64,000 bases of DNA, taken from positions 1-64,000 of the forward strand of contig NZ_JALLPO010000005.1 of assembly GCF_023276435.1 (NCBI RefSeq). The letters are read 5' to 3'. The notes under the pieces were generated by a model. That model made no database searches, was not told the DNA's origin, and worked only from the letters and a program-made list of their open reading frames with translations. Numbering within the stretch: position 1 is the first letter of the stretch; each line of letters begins with the position of its first letter. The position numbers and the translations under genes are program-made. The DNA is from Sphaerisporangium perillae (GTDB taxonomy: Bacteria; Actinomycetota; Actinomycetes; Streptosporangiales; Streptosporangiaceae). Shown here piece by piece: positions 54,358 through 63,067 of this stretch.

Positions 54358-55434
54358 ATGGCCGCGATGACAGATTCAGCGGACAGGAGGGCGCGGGAGC
54401 AGGACGAACCCGTCGTCCACATCCTGTGGATCAACGCCGGCATGAGCTGCGACGGGGACTCCGTCGCGCTCACGGCGGCGACGCAGCCGGCGATCGAGGA
54501 CATCGTGCTCGGCGGGCTCCCGGGCCTGCCGGCGGTCGACGTCCACTGGCCACTGATCGACTTCCACAGCGGCCCGATGCAGGGCGCCGACGCCATGATC
54601 GACTGGTACTTCCTGGCGGCGCGAGGCGCGCTGGAGCCGTTCGTGCTCGTCGTCGAGGGATCGGTGCCGAACGAGTCGATCAAGCAGGAGGGGTACTGGT
54701 CCGGGTTCGGCAACAACCCCGAGACCGGCCAGCCGATGACCCTGCCCGAGTGGCTGGACCGGCTGGCGCCCCAGGCGACGGCCGTGATCGCCGCCGGGAC
54801 CTGTGCCACGTACGGCGGGATCCACGCCATGGCCGGCAACCCGACCGGCTGCATGGGCGTCGCCGACTACCTCGGCTGGGAGTGGCGGTCGAAGGCCGGA
54901 GTGCCGATCGTCAACGTGCCCGGCTGCCCGGTCCAGCCGGACAACATGTCCGAGACGCTCCTCTACCTGCTCTACCAGCTCAACGGGCAGGCCCCGATGA
55001 TCCCGCTGGACGAGGCGCTGCGCCCCACGTGGCTGTTCGGCCAGACCGTGCACGAGGGGTGCGACCGGGCCGGGTACTACGAGCAGGGCCAGTTCGCCGT
55101 CGAGTACGGCTCGCCGAAGTGCCTGGTCAAGATCGGGTGCTGGGGCCCCGTCGTGAAGTGCAACGTCCCCAAGCGCGGCTGGATGAACGGCCTCGGCGGC
55201 TGCCCGAACGTCGGCGGCATCTGCATCGCCTGCACGATGCCCGGCTTCCCGGACAAGTTCATGCCGTTCATGGACGAGCCCCCGGGGGCTCACGTGTCCG
55301 CGACGGTCAGCACGGTGTACGGCGGGATCGTCCGCAAGCTGCGCGGCATCACGCTTCGAACAGTCGACAAAGAGCCGAAGTGGCGGGCCAAGGGCCGCGC
55401 ACTGCTCACCGGTTACAAAGCGCCCTGGAGCTGA
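54358..55434 (+). CDS. hhyS: Group 1h high-affinity [NiFe]-hydrogenase small subunit
   Basis: Electron-transfer subunit of 358 residues holding three iron-sulfur clusters that take electrons from the large-subunit active site. The proximal-cluster region reads NAGMSCDGDS, with Asp where most hydrogenases have the second Cys; this is a known feature of the actinobacterial-type enzymes. Further ligands lie in AAGTCATYGG, VPGCPVQP, CDRAGYYEQG and the C-x-C rich CWGPVVKCNV...GGCPNVGGICIACTMPGFP. No Tat signal is present, unlike classical uptake hydrogenases. These enzymes oxidise atmospheric hydrogen during starvation. It lies 4 bases before the large-subunit gene. Confidence 0.95.
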   Translation: MAAMTDSADRRAREQDEPVVHILWINAGMSCDGDSVALTAATQPAIEDIVLGGLPGLPAVDVHWPLIDFHSGPMQGADAMIDWYFLAARGALEPFVLVVEGSVPNESIKQEGYWSGFGNNPETGQPMTLPEWLDRLAPQATAVIAAGTCATYGGIHAMAGNPTGCMGVADYLGWEWRSKAGVPIVNVPGCPVQPDNMSETLLYLLYQLNGQAPMIPLDEALRPTWLFGQTVHEGCDRAGYYEQGQFAVEYGSPKCLVKIGCWGPVVKCNVPKRGWMNGLGGCPNVGGICIACTMPGFPDKFMPFMDEPPGAHVSATVSTVYGGIVRKLRGITLRTVDKEPKWRAKGRALLTGYKAPWS

Positions 55435-55438
55435 CGAC

Positions 55439-57223
55439 ATGACCACCTCGAAGGACCAGAACCGCGACCTGGTCGAGATGGCCTGGGACCCGATCACGCG
55501 CATCGTGGGCAGCCTGGGCATCTACGCGAAGATCGACTTCGCGAAGAAGGAGGTCGTGGAGTGCCACAGCACCTCGTCGATCTTTCGTGGCTACAGCATC
55601 TTCATGAAGGGCAAGGACCCGCGCGACGCCCACTTCATCACCAGCCGCATCTGCGGGATCTGCGGTGACAACCACGCCACCTGCTCGGTGTACACGCAGA
55701 ACATGGCCTACGGCGTGCGCCCGCCCGCGCTCGCCGAGTGGATCATCAACCTGGGCGAGTCGGCCGAGTACATGTTCGACCACAACATCTACCAGGAGAA
55801 CCTGGTGGGGGTCGACTACTGCGAGAAGATGGTCCGCGAGACCAACCCCGGCGTGCTCGAGCTGGCCGAGCGCACCGAGTGCGCGCACGCCGAGCAGCAC
55901 GGCTACCGCACCATCGCCGACATCATGCGCTCACTGAACCCGCTGGAAGGCGAGTTCTACCGCGAGGCCCTGGTGATGAGCCGCCTCGCGCGGGAGATGT
56001 TCTGCCTGATGGAGGGCAGGCACGTCCACCCCTCCACGCTCTACCCGGGCGGGGTCGGCACGGTGGCCACGGTGCAGCTGTTCACCGACTACCTCACCCG
56101 GCTCATGCGCTACATCGAGTTCATGAAGAAGGTCGTGCCGATGCACGACGACCTGTTCGACTTCTTCTACGAGGCGCTGCCCGGGTACGAGGAGGTCGGC
56201 CGGCGGCGGGTGCTGCTGGGCTGCTGGGGGAGCCTCAACGACCCGGCGTACTGCGACTTCACCTACGACAACATGAACGCCTGGGGTCACAAGATGTTCA
56301 TCACCCCCGGCATCATCGTCGACGGCGAGCTGATCACCAACGACCTGGTCGACATCAACCTCGGCATGCGCATCCTGCTCGGCAGCTCCTACTACGAGGA
56401 CTGGGCCGACCAGGAGCCGTTCGTCACCCACGACCCGCTGGGCAACCCGGTCGACATGAGGCATCCCTGGAACCAGTACACGATCCCCCGGCCGCAGAAG
56501 CGCGACTTCGCCGACAAGTACAGCTGGGTCATGTCGCCCCGGTGGTTCGACGGCAAGGACATGCTGCCGCTGGACACCGGGGGCGGCCCCCTCGCCCGGC
56601 TGTGGTCGACCGCCCTGTCCAGGAGGGTCGACTTCGGCGGCATCGAGGCGACCGGGCACAGCGTGATCATCCGGCTGCCGAAGACCGCCACCAAGCCCGA
56701 GACGACGTTCGAGTGGAAGATCCCCGAACGCGACGGTCAGCTGATGTCCAACACGCTCGAGCGCAACCGGGCCCGCACCTACTTCCAGGCGTACGCCGCC
56801 GCGTGCGCGGTGTACTTCGCCGAGCAGGGGCTGGACGAGGTGCGAAGGGGACACACCCAGACCTGGGAGCCGTTCACGGTCCCAGAGGAGGCGATCAGCT
56901 GCGGGTTCACCGAGGCGGTGCGCGGCGTTCTCTCCCACCACATGGTGATCAGGAACGGCAAGATCGCCAACTATCATCCGTACCCGCCGACGCCCTGGAA
57001 CGCCAGCGTCCGCGACAGCTACGGAACGCCCGGGCCGTACGAGGACGCCGTGCAGAACACGCCGATCTTCGAGGAGAACCCGCCGGAGAGGTTCAAGGGC
57101 ATCGACATCATGCGCACCGTCCGCAGCTTCGACCCGTGCCTGCCGTGCGGGGTGCACATGTACCTCGGCAACGGCAAGGAACTCCGCAAGCTGCACAGCC
57201 CTCATGCGTTCGATGCCACCTGA
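55439..57223 (+). CDS. hhyL: Group 1h high-affinity [NiFe]-hydrogenase large subunit
   Basis: Catalytic subunit of 594 residues with the NiFe(CN)2CO centre. The L1 motif is RICGICGDNHATCS near 62-75. The L2 motif is FDPCLPCGVHMY near 563-574, both diagnostic of group 1h (formerly 5). The residues after the L2 His (about 22) form the C-terminal extension expected to be removed by the maturation protease encoded at 60619. The gene shares its operon with the small subunit, and its 3' end overlaps the NifU-like gene by 20 bases. Confidence 0.96.
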   Translation: MTTSKDQNRDLVEMAWDPITRIVGSLGIYAKIDFAKKEVVECHSTSSIFRGYSIFMKGKDPRDAHFITSRICGICGDNHATCSVYTQNMAYGVRPPALAEWIINLGESAEYMFDHNIYQENLVGVDYCEKMVRETNPGVLELAERTECAHAEQHGYRTIADIMRSLNPLEGEFYREALVMSRLAREMFCLMEGRHVHPSTLYPGGVGTVATVQLFTDYLTRLMRYIEFMKKVVPMHDDLFDFFYEALPGYEEVGRRRVLLGCWGSLNDPAYCDFTYDNMNAWGHKMFITPGIIVDGELITNDLVDINLGMRILLGSSYYEDWADQEPFVTHDPLGNPVDMRHPWNQYTIPRPQKRDFADKYSWVMSPRWFDGKDMLPLDTGGGPLARLWSTALSRRVDFGGIEATGHSVIIRLPKTATKPETTFEWKIPERDGQLMSNTLERNRARTYFQAYAAACAVYFAEQGLDEVRRGHTQTWEPFTVPEEAISCGFTEAVRGVLSHHMVIRNGKIANYHPYPPTPWNASVRDSYGTPGPYEDAVQNTPIFEENPPERFKGIDIMRTVRSFDPCLPCGVHMYLGNGKELRKLHSPHAFDAT

Positions 57224-57833
57224 GCCCGGCGGCGCCGCCCCCGGACGTCCGGAGGGGAAGCCGGTGCGCGTGCGCGAAGCGCAGGACGTCCGGGCGGTCG
57301 GAGAGCGCGTCGAGGGGCTGATCGACGAGCTCGGCACGCTCGCCGACCCGGTGACCAAAGCCCGCGCCGAGGAACTGGTGCGAAGCGTCGTCGAGCTGTA
57401 CGGGGCGGGCCTGGAACGCGTCATGGCCATCGTGGTCGAGAGCGGCGCGGCCGAGGTGCTCCGGCGGCTGACCGCCGACGAGGTCCTCTCCGGCCTGCTC
57501 GTCCTGCACGACCTGCACCCGCTCGGCACCGAGGAACGCGTCCGCGCGGCGCTCGACGACGTGCGCCCCGCCCTCGGCCTGCACGAGGGCGGAGTGGAGC
57601 TGCTCGGCGTGGAGGAGGGCGGGGTCGTGCGGCTACGCCTGTCCGGCAGCTGCCACGGCTGCGCGTCGTCGCAGGCCACGGTCACCGGCGCGATCGAGCG
57701 GGCCGTCCTGCGGGCCGCTCCGGAGGTGTCGCGGCTGGAGGTCGAGGGGGTGGCCGACACCACGTCGCCACTCCTGCAGATCCAGCACCGCCCGCCCGGC
57801 CCCTGCCCGGTCCCCGAGGAGGCGACCCCGTGA
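57204..57833 (+). CDS. NifU-like C-terminal domain protein, hydrogenase-associated
   Basis: Protein of 209 residues. The C-terminal part (about 130-195) is a NifU domain with the cluster-binding motif GSCHGCASSQATV. The N-terminal helical region (VGERVEGLIDELGTL, EELVRSVVELYGAGL) is of unknown function. It may carry or deliver Fe-S clusters for the hydrogenase small subunit. ATG 57204 overlaps the large-subunit end; ATG 57213 is an alternative. Similar genes directly follow the structural genes in other high-affinity hydrogenase loci. Confidence 0.85.
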   Translation: MRSMPPEPGGAAPGRPEGKPVRVREAQDVRAVGERVEGLIDELGTLADPVTKARAEELVRSVVELYGAGLERVMAIVVESGAAEVLRRLTADEVLSGLLVLHDLHPLGTEERVRAALDDVRPALGLHEGGVELLGVEEGGVVRLRLSGSCHGCASSQATVTGAIERAVLRAAPEVSRLEVEGVADTTSPLLQIQHRPPGPCPVPEEATP

Positions 57834-58591
57834 CGGGGGCCGCCGAGCCGGCGGGAGCGGCAGGGTTGCGGCGGTTCCGGGAGCCGCGGCGGCCGGCGGT
57901 GGAGGCGTGCGAGATGTGCGCCGAGCCCCTCGACGACCGTCACGGCCACGCCGTGAACGCCGAGAGCCGCGCGCTGCTGTGCATCTGCGTCGGCTGCCGC
58001 CTGCTGCTCTCGCACGGCGCGTCCGTCGCCCGGGGCCGCTACCGCGCCGTCCCCGAGCGCTACCTGTACGTCCCCTCGTTCCGGCTGACGGCGGCGGAAT
58101 GGGAGGAGCTGCAGATCCCGGTGCGCACGGCGTTCTTCTTCCACAATTCCACGCTCGGCCGGTACGTGGCGTTCTATCCCAGCCCCGGCGGCGCCACCGA
58201 GTCGCTGCTCGACCTGTCCGCCTGGGATCGCGTCCTCGCCGCCAACCCCGAGCTGCCCTCGGCCCAGCCGGACGTCGAGGCCTACCTCCTCGACCGCCGC
58301 CCGGACGGCTTCACCTGCCACCTGGTCCCGATCGACGCCTGCTACGAGCTGGTCGGCTTGGTCCGGGTGCACTGGAAGGGATTCCACGGCGGGCAGCAGG
58401 CGCAGGAGGCCATCGACGGCTTCTTCGACAAGCTCCGCCGCCGCGGCGAGGTCGTGGGGACCGGCGCCGCCGCGGGGGACGCGCACCGGGCAGAGCGGTC
58501 CGGGGACGCGCACCCGGCTGGGCCCGGGGACGCGCACCCGGCAGAGCGGTCCGCGGACGTGCGCGCGCGAGAGGCGGGCGACCGTGGCTGA
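57830..58591 (+). CDS. DUF5947-family hydrogenase-associated protein
   Basis: Protein of 253 residues typical of high-affinity hydrogenase clusters; biochemical role unknown. Cysteine pairs CEMC (near 25) and CICVGC (near 50) resemble a zinc or iron site. The core runs to about residue 205. The last 45 residues are repetitive and charged (GDAHRAERSGDAHPAG pattern), encoded by a 24-27 bp repeat, and are probably disordered. GTG 57830 overlaps the NifU-like stop (GTGA). Confidence 0.8.
   Translation: MTGAAEPAGAAGLRRFREPRRPAVEACEMCAEPLDDRHGHAVNAESRALLCICVGCRLLLSHGASVARGRYRAVPERYLYVPSFRLTAAEWEELQIPVRTAFFFHNSTLGRYVAFYPSPGGATESLLDLSAWDRVLAANPELPSAQPDVEAYLLDRRPDGFTCHLVPIDACYELVGLVRVHWKGFHGGQQAQEAIDGFFDKLRRRGEVVGTGAAAGDAHRAERSGDAHPAGPGDAHPAERSADVRAREAGDRG
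58475..58552 (+). repeat. 24-27-bp repeat, three copies, in the DUF5947 gene tail
   Basis: Copies at 58475-58501, 58502-58525 and 58526-58552 start GGGGACGCGCACC. The first and third are 27 bp and nearly identical; the middle is 24 bp. All preserve the reading frame. Confidence 0.85.
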
Positions 58592-59219
58592 GATCCGGTT
58601 CGAGTGCCGCGGCGTGCGCGCGGACCCGTACGGGGCCTTCCCGACGCTGCTGTTCGGGCTCGGCATCACGGCGCCCGACGAGAGCGCCGTGCACGCCATC
58701 GCGCTGCGCTGCCAGATCCGCGTCGAGCCCGGCCGCCGCCGGTACGGCACCGGCGAGACCGAGCTGCTCGCGGACCTGTTCGGGCACCCGTCCCGATGGG
58801 GCGAGACGGTCAAACCCCTGCAGTTCGCCAACGTCTCGTTCATGGTCCCGCGGTTCGCCGGCGCCACCGAGATCGAGCTGCCGGTGCCGTGCAGCTACGA
58901 CCTCGAGGTGGCCGCGGGGAAGTACCTCGCCTCGCTCGACGAGGGCGAGGTGCCGCTGCTCCTGCTGTTCAGCGGCACGATCTTCGCCAGGGCGGCCGGC
59001 GAGGGGTTCACCGTACGGCAGGTGCCGTGGGACTGCGAGGCCCGCCAGGGGCTGCCCGTCTCGGTGTGGCGGGAGCTGATGGACCGCTACTTCCCCGGGA
59101 GCGGCTGGCTGCGGCTGCACCGGGACACGCTGCGGGCGTTGCAACGGTACAAGTCCGACCGCGCCATGCCCACCTGGGACGAGGCGATGGAAGCACTGCT
59201 GAAGGAGGCGCGGGAGTGA
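58584..59219 (+). CDS. DUF6084-family hydrogenase-associated protein
   Basis: Protein of 211 residues with no known activity, recurrent in high-affinity hydrogenase clusters. Features include FECRGVRADPYGAFPTLLFG at the start, an all-beta central part, and a conserved-looking DRYFPGSGWLRLHRDTLRAL near 171-190. GTG 58584 overlaps the preceding gene by 8 bases, and its stop overlaps the next start (GTGA). No signal peptide or membrane helix. Confidence 0.8.
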   Translation: MAEIRFECRGVRADPYGAFPTLLFGLGITAPDESAVHAIALRCQIRVEPGRRRYGTGETELLADLFGHPSRWGETVKPLQFANVSFMVPRFAGATEIELPVPCSYDLEVAAGKYLASLDEGEVPLLLLFSGTIFARAAGEGFTVRQVPWDCEARQGLPVSVWRELMDRYFPGSGWLRLHRDTLRALQRYKSDRAMPTWDEAMEALLKEARE

Positions 59220-60622
59220 GCGTGCCGATGGAGATCGCCCGCAAGGTGGCCGACACCGTCCTGTACGAGGGGTACCTTCTCTACCCCTACCGTGCCTCGG
59301 CCGCCAAGAACCGGCTGCGCTGGCAGTTCGGGGTCCTGGTCCCCCCGGGGTACGCGGCGACGGCCGAGCCCTCGGCGAGCGTGACCGAGTGCCTCCTGGA
59401 AGGGGCGGCCAACGCGCTGCTGCGCCTGCGCCTGCGGTTCCTGCACGTCAAGGAGCGCCGGGTGGAACGCGCAAAGGACGGGCGCTACCTGCCGGTCCCT
59501 GAGCTGACGTGCGGCGGCACGACGCACCTCACCTTCGACGAGGCGACCGCGCGCGAGGTGGAGACCGTCCTGGCGGTGCCCCACCTGCTCGGCGCGGAGC
59601 GGGCGGTCACGGTGCGCCTGCCCGGGGACCGCTCCGAGGAGCCGATCGTGGCCGCAGCGGGAGAGGTGGTCACGGCCGGACCGGGAGACGCCGCCGTGGC
59701 CCGGCAGGGGGAGGTCGTCGGGCGGATCGTCGCCGAGCACCGGCCGGTGCGGGCCGTGCTCCGCGTCACGGCCGAGCGGCAGGACGGGCCGTACGGGCTG
59801 GTGAAGATCCGAGTCCGGGTGGAGAACGCCGCCGAGCCGCCGCCGGCGGACGCCACGCGTGAGGAGGCGCTGCGGCACTCCCTCGTCGCCGCCCACCTGC
59901 TGATCGGGGTGACGGCCGGGTCGTTCCTCTCGCTGATCGACCCCCCGGAATGGGCGCGCCAGCCCGCCACCGGCTGCCACAACGTCAACACCTGGCCGGT
60001 GCTCGTCGGCGAGCCCGGGCACCGTGACGTCGTGCTGTCGTCGCCGATCATCCTGTACGACTACCCCGACATCGCGCCCGAGAGCCCCGGCGACCTGTTC
60101 GACGGGACCGAGATCGACGAGATGCTCCACCTGCGGACGCTCACCCTCACCGAGGAGGAGAAGCGGGAGGCGCGGGCCACCGACCCGCGGGCCGCCGAGA
60201 TCATCCAGCGGGCCGGCGACCTGCCGCCCGAGCTGGTGGAACGCCTGCACGGCGCGATCCGCTATCTGGGCGAGCCCTCGAGCCCGCCCGCGCGCGCGCC
60301 GAGTGGCGATCCGGTGGCCGCGATGGAAGGGCCGCAGCCGGAGGACGGCGCCGGCAGCGTGACCGTCGCCGGGGTCGAGATCGCCAAGGGCAGCCGCGTC
60401 CGGCTGACGCCGGGGAAGCGGCGCGCCGACGCCCACGACATGTTCCTCGCCGGCAGGACCGCCCAGGTGGAGGCCGTGCTCCGTGACGTCGACGGGGGAC
60501 GCTACCTGGCCGTCACGCTGGACGACGACCTCGGCGCCGACCTGCACCGCTCACACGGGCGCTTCCTGTACTTCGCCCCCGACGAGGTGGAGCCGGTCGC
60601 CGGAGAGGGGACGGGCGCGTGA
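59216..60622 (+). CDS. Hydrogenase-associated protein of unknown function
   Basis: Protein of 468 residues beginning VSVPMEIARKVADTVLYEGY. The body has a likely all-beta/mixed fold (LLYPYRASAAKNRLRWQFG, FLSLIDPPEWAR, then TWPVLVGE and IILYDYPDIAPESPGDLFDG). A short C-terminal module follows a low-complexity linker (about 365-395) and reads KGSRVRLTPGKRRADAHDMF. Homologous proteins occur in the same position in other high-affinity hydrogenase loci. An assembly or stability role is inferred only from context. GTG 59216 is in the preceding stop. Confidence 0.8.
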   Translation: MSVPMEIARKVADTVLYEGYLLYPYRASAAKNRLRWQFGVLVPPGYAATAEPSASVTECLLEGAANALLRLRLRFLHVKERRVERAKDGRYLPVPELTCGGTTHLTFDEATAREVETVLAVPHLLGAERAVTVRLPGDRSEEPIVAAAGEVVTAGPGDAAVARQGEVVGRIVAEHRPVRAVLRVTAERQDGPYGLVKIRVRVENAAEPPPADATREEALRHSLVAAHLLIGVTAGSFLSLIDPPEWARQPATGCHNVNTWPVLVGEPGHRDVVLSSPIILYDYPDIAPESPGDLFDGTEIDEMLHLRTLTLTEEEKREARATDPRAAEIIQRAGDLPPELVERLHGAIRYLGEPSSPPARAPSGDPVAAMEGPQPEDGAGSVTVAGVEIAKGSRVRLTPGKRRADAHDMFLAGRTAQVEAVLRDVDGGRYLAVTLDDDLGADLHRSHGRFLYFAPDEVEPVAGEGTGA

Positions 60623-61308
60623 GGGTCCTGGTCGCGGGCGTGGGCAACGTCTTCCTCGGCGACGACGGCTTCGGGGTCGCCGTGGCCCGGCGTCTCGCCG
60701 CGACCGGCGTGCCCGAAGGCGTCACGGTGTCCGACTTCGGCATCCGGGGCGTGCATCTGGCCTACGAGCTGACCGGCGGCGGCCACGACCTCGCCATCCT
60801 GGTCGACACGGTGGCGCGGGGCGGCCCGCCCGGCACGCTGTACGTCCTGCGGCCGTCACCGCAGGAGGCTCCGGGCACCTTCGTCGACGCCCACGACATG
60901 AACCCGGACGCGGTCCTGGCGCTGGCGCGGACGCTGGGCGGCGAGATCGGGCCGGTCCTGCTCGTGGGATGCCGGCCCGCGGACGTCTCACCCGGCATGG
61001 AGCTGAGCCCGCCGGTCGCCGCCGCCGTCGGCAGGGCCGCGGACCTGGTACTGGAACTCATCGCGGAACAGGCCGCGACGGGAGGAATCGCGGAACAGGC
61101 CGCGACGGAGGCGGTCGCGGAAGAGGCCGCGATCGCAGGACAGGAGAGAAGACATGCTCAAGCGAATGATCACGCTCACGGTGCTGGTGGGGATCGGCGT
61201 CATGGTCTACCGGTCGATCCCGGACCTGAAGCGCTACATGCAGATCAGGAAGATGTGACCTCGCCGCCGGCCGGCCGCCGGCGACCGAAGCCGACCCAGA
61301 CGAGATGA
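60619..61308 (+). CDS. Hydrogenase maturation endopeptidase (HybD/HycI type) with C-terminal extension
   Basis: Nickel-dependent endopeptidase that trims the large-subunit C-terminus after nickel insertion. The family core occupies about residues 1-150: VAGVGNVFLGDDGFGVAV near 5-22 with the Asp ligand, LVDTVARGG near 62 and DAHDM near 91 with the His ligand. Family members are usually 150-170 residues, but this frame continues to 229. The tail is a 9-residue repeat (AEQAAT type) followed by translation through the downstream 34-codon gene in another frame. GTG 60619 overlaps the preceding stop. Confidence 0.85.
   Translation: MRVLVAGVGNVFLGDDGFGVAVARRLAATGVPEGVTVSDFGIRGVHLAYELTGGGHDLAILVDTVARGGPPGTLYVLRPSPQEAPGTFVDAHDMNPDAVLALARTLGGEIGPVLLVGCRPADVSPGMELSPPVAAAVGRAADLVLELIAEQAATGGIAEQAATEAVAEEAAIAGQERRHAQANDHAHGAGGDRRHGLPVDPGPEALHADQEDVTSPPAGRRRPKPTQTR
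61060..61140 (+). repeat. 27-bp tandem repeat, three copies, at the protease gene tail
   Basis: Period 27 from 61060, 61087 and 61114 (core TCGCGGAACAGGCCGCGA). It encodes nine-residue repeats in the extended C-terminus of the maturation protease. Confidence 0.85.
61154..61258 (+). CDS. 34-residue DUF6893-like membrane peptide, nested in the protease reading frame
   Basis: A small gene encoding MLKRMITLTVLVGIGVMVYR then SIPDLKRYMQIRKM, a single hydrophobic helix with a basic C-terminus. AGGAGAGAAGAC directly precedes the ATG, a strong ribosome site. It lies entirely within the extended 3' end of the maturation protease gene, in a different frame. It resembles the small DUF6893 proteins seen in actinobacterial hydrogenase loci. 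It may anchor or tune the hydrogenase at the membrane. Confidence 0.75.
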   Translation: MLKRMITLTVLVGIGVMVYRSIPDLKRYMQIRKM

Positions 61309-61315
61309 GGTAATC

Positions 61316-61708
61316 GTGCACGAATACGGGATCGCGGAGTCGATTCTCGCCGCGGTGGAGGGCAGGGCGGACGGCCGGCGGGTGCGCCGGGCACGGGTGC
61401 AGGTGGGGGCCCTGCTCCGTGTCGCCGAACCCTCGATCAACGACGCGTGGGCCATGGTGACCGAGGGCACCGTGGCCGAGGGCGCGCGCCTGGACCTGGT
61501 CAGTCTCCCGGTGCGGATCACCTGCCGGGAGTGCGGGAACACGGCCACCTCGGTGGACCCCTACGCCGTCTGCCCGGCCTGCGGGGACACCGACGTCGAC
61601 ACCGAGGGCGGCGACGATCTCGTCCTCGAATCCATTCAGCTCGCGGAGGCGACTCATGTGCCTGGGGATTCCCGGGGAGATCGTGGAAATCCTGTCGGAT
61701 CGTCCTGA
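61316..61708 (+). CDS. hypA: HypA nickel-insertion accessory protein
   Basis: Zinc-binding nickel metallochaperone of 130 residues that, with HypB, inserts nickel into the large subunit. The N-terminal MHEYGIAES carries the nickel-binding His2, so the GTG at 61316 is the correct start. The zinc site is CRECGNT near 72 and CPACGDT near 89. After the family end (about LESIQLAE, residue 109) the frame continues for 20 residues over the start of HypC. HypB is not in the window. Confidence 0.93.
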   Translation: MHEYGIAESILAAVEGRADGRRVRRARVQVGALLRVAEPSINDAWAMVTEGTVAEGARLDLVSLPVRITCRECGNTATSVDPYAVCPACGDTDVDTEGGDDLVLESIQLAEATHVPGDSRGDRGNPVGSS

Positions 61709-61934
61709 CCTGGCGAAGGTCGACGTCAGCGGGGTCCGCCGGGCGATCAACATCGGCCTGCTGGAGGGGGAGCCGCTCGCGCCCGGCGACTGGATCCTCA
61801 TCCACGTGGGCTTCGCCCTGTCCAAGATCGACGAAGCGGAGGCCAGGTCGGCGCTCGACTTTCTGGAGAGCATCGGCCAGGCGTACGAGGACGAGATGGA
61901 CGCCCTCCGCGAATCCATGATCGAACAGGGGTGA
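61656..61934 (+). CDS. hypC: HypC hydrogenase assembly chaperone
   Basis: Canonical HypC of 92 residues beginning MCLGIPGEIVEI, whose Cys2 is required to carry the iron group from HypD to the large subunit. The barrel core (KVDVSGVRRAINIGLLEGE, PGDWILIHVGFALSKIDE) is complete. GGAGG lies 5-6 bases before the ATG. It overlaps hypA by 53 bases. A second, atypical HypC-like gene is at 53233 in the same locus. Confidence 0.95.
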   Translation: MCLGIPGEIVEILSDRPDLAKVDVSGVRRAINIGLLEGEPLAPGDWILIHVGFALSKIDEAEARSALDFLESIGQAYEDEMDALRESMIEQG

Positions 61935-61939
61935 CGCCG

Positions 61940-63067
61940 ATGCGGTTCGTCGACGAGTACCGCGACGCGGGCAAGGCGCGGGCGCTGGCCGCCCGGATCG
62001 CCGCGCTGTGCGAGCCGGGACGTTCGTACAAGTTCATGGAGGTGTGCGGAGGGCACACCCACACGATCTACAAGCACGGGCTGGAGGACTACCTGCCCGG
62101 GCAGATCACGCTGGTGCACGGCCCGGGCTGCCCCGTCTGCGTCATCCCGATGGGAAGGGTGGACGACGCGATCCACATCGCGGAGCAGCCCGGCGTGATC
62201 ATGACGTCGTTCGGCGACATGATGCGCGTTCCCGGCGGCAACGGGTCGTTCCTGGACGCCAAGGCCCGGGGCGCGGACATCCGCATGGTGTACTCGCCGC
62301 TGGACGCCCTGAAGATCGCTCGTGACAACCCGGACAAACGGGTGGTCTTCCTGGCCATCGGGTTCGAGACCACGGCGCCCTCCACGGCGATGACCGTCCT
62401 GCGGGCCGCCGCCGAGCGCATCGGCAACTTCTCGGTCTTCTGCAACCACGTGACGATCATTCCGGCGATCAAGGCGATCCTGGACTCTCCCGACCTGCGG
62501 CTCGACGGGTTCATCGGCCCCGGCCACGTCTCGACGGTGATCGGCTGCCGGCCGTACGGCTTCATCGCCCGCGACTACGGCAAGCCGCTGGTGGTCGCCG
62601 GGTTCGAGCCGCTGGACGTGCTGCAGTCCGTCTACCAGAACCTCGTCCAGCTCGCCGAAGGGCGGGCGGAGGTGGAGAACCAGTACGGGCGGGTGGTGCC
62701 CTGGGACGGCAACGCCAAGGCGCTCGCGGTGATCAACGAGGTGATGGAGTTGCGCCCGCACTTCGAATGGCGCGGGCTCGGGTTCATCTCCGAATCCGCC
62801 CTGTGCGTGCGGGAGCCGTACGCCGAGTTCGACGCCGAGCGGATCTTCCGCATCCCGGGCGGGCGCGTCGCCGACCCGAAGGCCTGCCAGTGCGGCGAAG
62901 TGCTCAAAGGCGTGCTGAAGCCGTGGGAGTGCAAGGTGTTCGGCACGGCCTGCACTCCCGAGACGCCGATCGGCACCTGCATGGTGTCCTCCGAGGGCGC
63001 CTGCGCCGCGTACTACAACTTCGGCCGGTTCTCGCGCGACCGGGTCAAGGAGGCGACACGGTCTTGA
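61940..63067 (+). CDS. hypD: HypD hydrogenase maturation protein
   Basis: Fe-S scaffold protein of 375 residues on which the Fe(CN)2CO unit is built, in complex with HypC and HypE. Conserved motifs: MEVCGGHTHTIYKHG near 34, HGPGCPVC near 61, FCNHVTIIPA near 170, GFEPLDVL near 220, and the C-terminal cluster cysteines in CQCGEVLKG through CKVFGTACTPETPIGTC. The ATG at 61940 follows AGGGG by 7 bases. GTG 61931 in the hypC stop is an alternative. Confidence 0.95.
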   Translation: MRFVDEYRDAGKARALAARIAALCEPGRSYKFMEVCGGHTHTIYKHGLEDYLPGQITLVHGPGCPVCVIPMGRVDDAIHIAEQPGVIMTSFGDMMRVPGGNGSFLDAKARGADIRMVYSPLDALKIARDNPDKRVVFLAIGFETTAPSTAMTVLRAAAERIGNFSVFCNHVTIIPAIKAILDSPDLRLDGFIGPGHVSTVIGCRPYGFIARDYGKPLVVAGFEPLDVLQSVYQNLVQLAEGRAEVENQYGRVVPWDGNAKALAVINEVMELRPHFEWRGLGFISESALCVREPYAEFDAERIFRIPGGRVADPKACQCGEVLKGVLKPWECKVFGTACTPETPIGTCMVSSEGACAAYYNFGRFSRDRVKEATRS

